Shown here piece by piece: positions 61,891 to 64,000 of a DNA stretch of 64,000 bases (position 1 is the first letter of the stretch; each line of letters begins with the position of its first letter). Made by a program: the position numbers and the translations under genes. The notes below the pieces were generated by a model, which did no database searches, was not told where the DNA came from, and worked only from the letters and a program-made list of their open reading frames with translations. The stretch comes from Isochrysis galbana (Eukaryota > Haptophyta > Isochrysidales > Isochrysidaceae). The stretch is from the NCBI GenBank assembly GCA_018136815.1, contig CM030937.1, positions 108,606 through 172,605 on the forward strand, given 5' to 3'.

Positions 61891-62320
61891 GGTTAATACA
61901 CCGGCGAGCCTCTATCCACGCCACTGCCTCTACATGCGCGATCTTATCGTGTGTCGCTACTCGGCGAGCGGCCCTACGCGCTACGTCGTAGACACCGCCC
62001 TCACCGTCGACAAGACGTTGGCGGACACTGGAGCGGGCCCGTCTATAGTGACGACTGCTCTACTCACCACGTTACCCCGCGACGCCTGCGTCGCACGGGA
62101 ACGCGCGACGACGCGACCGCCGCCGCCGCGCGCGCTCACACCACAACCGACAACTCCCACGTCTCTCCGCAAAAGGCGCCAACATTGGCAAGCTTTCGGA
62201 GTCGACCCCAAAACAGGCGAGCAAAAGTGGTCCAACGTCAACACCGAGATCGCGGCGGAAATCAACGCACAAGCGTTGACCGGCACTCCTGAATCTGCTC
62301 ATCAGAGGGGGTTCGTTTAA
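61891..62320 (+). pseudogene. Rearranged fragment of a related gypsy polyprotein
   Basis: In one frame, LYPRHCLYMRDLIVCRY and TLADTGAGPSIVTTALLTTL match the protease of the intact element (LYPRHCLYVRDLVVCRA, TLADTGAGPSVITTALLDRL). RKRRQHWQAFGVDPKTGEQK and WSNVNTEIAAEINAQA then match a region that lies upstream of the protease in the intact element (about 29253-29360). The order is therefore reversed, by rearrangement or because a relative has a different layout. It ends at a stop at 62318-62320. Confidence 0.7.
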
Positions 62321-62960
62321 CGTATGTTTCCGGCCTGTTACCGTGAATGTTTGAGTGCAGAGTGTTGGTTTGTCTGGTTTTTACCCACTGTATCGCCTGT
62401 TGGTGACCTGCAGCCCCCTGAGTACCCCCAAGCCCCGAGTCTTCCGAGTCATCCTTTTGAGTCTACGAGTCCCTACGAGTCCCAATCAAGCGGTATCTGC
62501 TCGCCACGCCCTTCCCTACGTCCTCCGTCCCTTCGATTCGCGTTCCGTGCCACTTCCCCGTCAATTTCACACGCCCGTCATTTGCCCTCCCCGTTCTCCC
62601 GATGAGCCCGTTCCGGGCTCCCCGGATGAGCCGTGCGCCGCGCTAGCCGCCGGTGCGCCTCCGGAGCTCGTTTCCAAAGAGGAAACGAGCTTCGCTCCGA
62701 CACAAGCAGCCTCCGACGCGTCGCTTGCCGGACAATCGTCGTCCGTCTCGGTGACTGCGTTGCGTACGGCGTCGACATTCCCGCCCTCGCCGGCGCCCTC
62801 GCAATCCTCCTCGTCGGAGAGGTGGGAACGGCGCGCCAGCATGGCGAGCTGCAAGGGCGTGGGTGGCGCGTGCCGCTCCCCCCTGCCTCTCTCTCGAAAA
62901 ACTCTTACTTTTCTTTTTGAGATGGTGGGCTTTGTTTTGGCCACCCTCCACTGACGACAG
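62321..62960. other. Possible diverged LTR end, no host gene
   Basis: Contains GCCGCGCTAGCCGCCGGTGC, identical over 20 bases to the LTR at about 36114-36134, read in the same frame (AALAAGA). Surrounding sequence is only loosely similar to the LTR. It may be the 3' end of a distant LTR or Gag start belonging to the fragment before it. Confidence 0.35.
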
Positions 62961-63345
62961 TATCACGATAGCTGATATCAGTGATTTGCCAAATTAGAGC
63001 TAATACTGATATAAGGCGCTAATATAAGTCTGATTAGTATTATTACTACTACTAATATCAATAATACTCATAAGTCGTAAGTCGTAAGGGTAAGGGGTAA
63101 GGTCGGGTGGGGGTATAGACGGAGGGCGCGGGCCGGGAGTCACACTAGAACTTCCAGGCTACACGCGGGGTGAGGATTCCAGTTTTCTACATGCTGACAA
63201 ATCGAAATGTATCATGCAATATTCTCGCATGCTGTCCATGGCTGGCCGCACAACTGAAAATACGAGTACGTATGTAGACATTAGCATATGCATGCTCATG
63301 AGCGCCACTGCAGCGCACGCTCCCTGCACTCTGAATCGCCGCGTA
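62961..63345. other. Intergenic, no gene seen
   Basis: Positions 62968-63065 are AT-rich with GCTGATATCAGTGAT, CTAATAC and ATTACTACTACT repeats, like the MITE interior at 40216-40655. The rest is probably the 3' UTR of the PAP2 gene. Confidence 0.4.
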
Positions 63346-64000
63346 TCAGAGCGTCTTGTATTTGCCTGTCCATTTGGCCATCTTTGTAACAATGAAGAGT
63401 GCCGAGCCGCCCAGGTATGCCGACCAGACCAGGACGAGCGCGAGCCGCGGATCTGCCGCTGCAAGTAAGGCGGCGCCGAGTGCCATCCAGGCGACTGCAG
63501 TGGCGGCGCCAAGGACGGCGCCGACGGCAATTTGTGCATACGTATGGTAGCCACACAAGACGCGCAGTACGCTGATGACAGCGGCGGCCGCGAGCAGCGC
63601 GGCCGAGACGCTCCTCGAGCGAGTGAGCTGCGCCCATCCGACTGCAAGGAAGACACTCACGAGAGCGTGCGAGCTGGGCATGCCGGGGTCGGTGAAGGGC
63701 GCTCCATCTGGACGACGCTGATTGATTGCCAGCTTCAGCCCCTCCGTCCCGTATGTCGCCCCGATCGAGCCCAGCGTGAGGAAGGGAGGCAGGAAGCCGC
63801 GAAGGGAGAGCACTGCGGCCGTGTTTGCACCGACCACCAGCCACTTGGTGGAGGCGTTGGCAAGGCGGAGGGGTGGCGGCGCGCGCAGCACAGGTGACGA
63901 GCATCGGCCCACCCCGCTACGCGCCGGCACCGCCGCCAGCCCTCTCGCGTTCGCGGAGGCAGCCAGGAGGCGGAGCAGCAGCAGACCCCAACGGCACCCC
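63346..64000 (-). CDS. PAP2-family lipid phosphate phosphatase, probably plastid-targeted, 5' end missing
   Basis: Runs off the right edge; the stop is TGA at 63348-63346. The three phosphatase motifs are in order: KLAINQRRP (K-x6-RP), DPGMPSSHALVS (PSxH) and RVLCGYHTYAQIAVG (R-x5-H). The H of PSSH and of GYHT are the catalytic pair. Several hydrophobic helices flank them, about five to six in all. The DPGMPSSHA context resembles the chloroplast lipid phosphate phosphatases (gamma/epsilon type) of plants, which dephosphorylate phosphatidate. The visible N-terminus reads WGLLLLRLLAASANARGLAA and continues Arg/Ser/Ala-rich, like a signal peptide plus transit peptide. Dolichyl-diphosphatase is the main alternative. 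Confidence 0.82.
   Translation of the reverse strand, partial: GCRWGLLLLRLLAASANARGLAAVPARSGVGRCSSPVLRAPPPLRLANASTKWLVVGANTAAVLSLRGFLPPFLTLGSIGATYGTEGLKLAINQRRPDGAPFTDPGMPSSHALVSVFLAVGWAQLTRSRSVSAALLAAAAVISVLRVLCGYHTYAQIAVGAVLGAATAVAWMALGAALLAAADPRLALVLVWSAYLGGSALFIVTKMAKWTGKYKTL

Noticed and set aside
62355-62954. 199-codon plus-strand frame as a host gene
   Set aside because: Contains a 20-base identity to the gypsy LTR in the same frame and otherwise low-complexity Ser/Pro sequence; more likely retroelement remnant.

Overview
This is a GC-rich nuclear segment of a eukaryotic alga. Genes are split by short GT-AG introns. Two products (a PsbP-like lumenal protein and a PAP2 phosphatase) begin with a signal peptide followed by a plastid or thylakoid targeting region, the pattern expected for a complex plastid. 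The LysM+GNAT+chromodomain protein and the HAD+HIT fusion fit a haptophyte best, although another GC-rich alga with a secondary plastid is possible. About two thirds of the window is transposon-derived, satellite or simple repeat. There is one 100-N assembly gap at 52542-52641.

Host genes in order: 3' part of a GDA1/CD39 apyrase (1-971); PsbP-like lumenal protein (3605-4486); small secreted Cys-rich protein (complement 5404-5862); frameshifted beta/gamma-crystallin-like membrane protein (7003-7463); secreted YWTD beta-propeller protein of three exons (complement 10119-12841); PhyH-type 2OG dioxygenase of four exons (15538-16955); HAD-like+HIT fusion of two exons (20132-22201); aspartyl/asparaginyl beta-hydroxylase-like gene in an AT-rich island (23499-24122); hypothetical protein (complement 37520-38458); LysM-LysM-GNAT-chromodomain protein (43502-46690); F-box/coiled-coil protein (56859-58289); PAP2 phosphatase running off the right edge (complement 63346-64000).

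Mobile DNA: the centrepiece is a Ty3/gypsy chromovirus (25209-36180) that has lost its 5' end. Gag and Pol are in one frame, separated by a single UAG. Pol carries a phage-type cytosine-methyltransferase-like domain ahead of protease, RT, RNase H, integrase and a chromodomain. Its 1.3-kb LTR recurs as an inverted solo LTR with a 5-bp target duplication (60380-61701), beside a rearranged fragment of a relative. A decayed Ty1/copia element lies at 48603-52541. A non-autonomous repeat family is present in at least six copies. Two of these are exactly 752 bp with perfect 16-bp target duplications, and a third, 881 bp, has a 16-bp duplication with one mismatch. One copy sits inside the copia element and one inside a LINE fragment. 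A hAT-like element (39879-41567) with 8-bp target duplications contains a second, 440-bp TIR element nested in its transposase remnant, and that element contains a tRNA-like Pol III promoter. A separate hAT C-terminal transposase fragment lies at 55529-56575.

Satellites and simple repeats: a 26-unit array of about 41 bp (13028-14112), a second array ending in 40 consecutive C (14548-15004), a 202-bp tandem repeat (36181-36633), an 18-bp repeat (8508-8840), and long GA/CT tracts. The simple tracts create many spurious open reading frames, which are left out.
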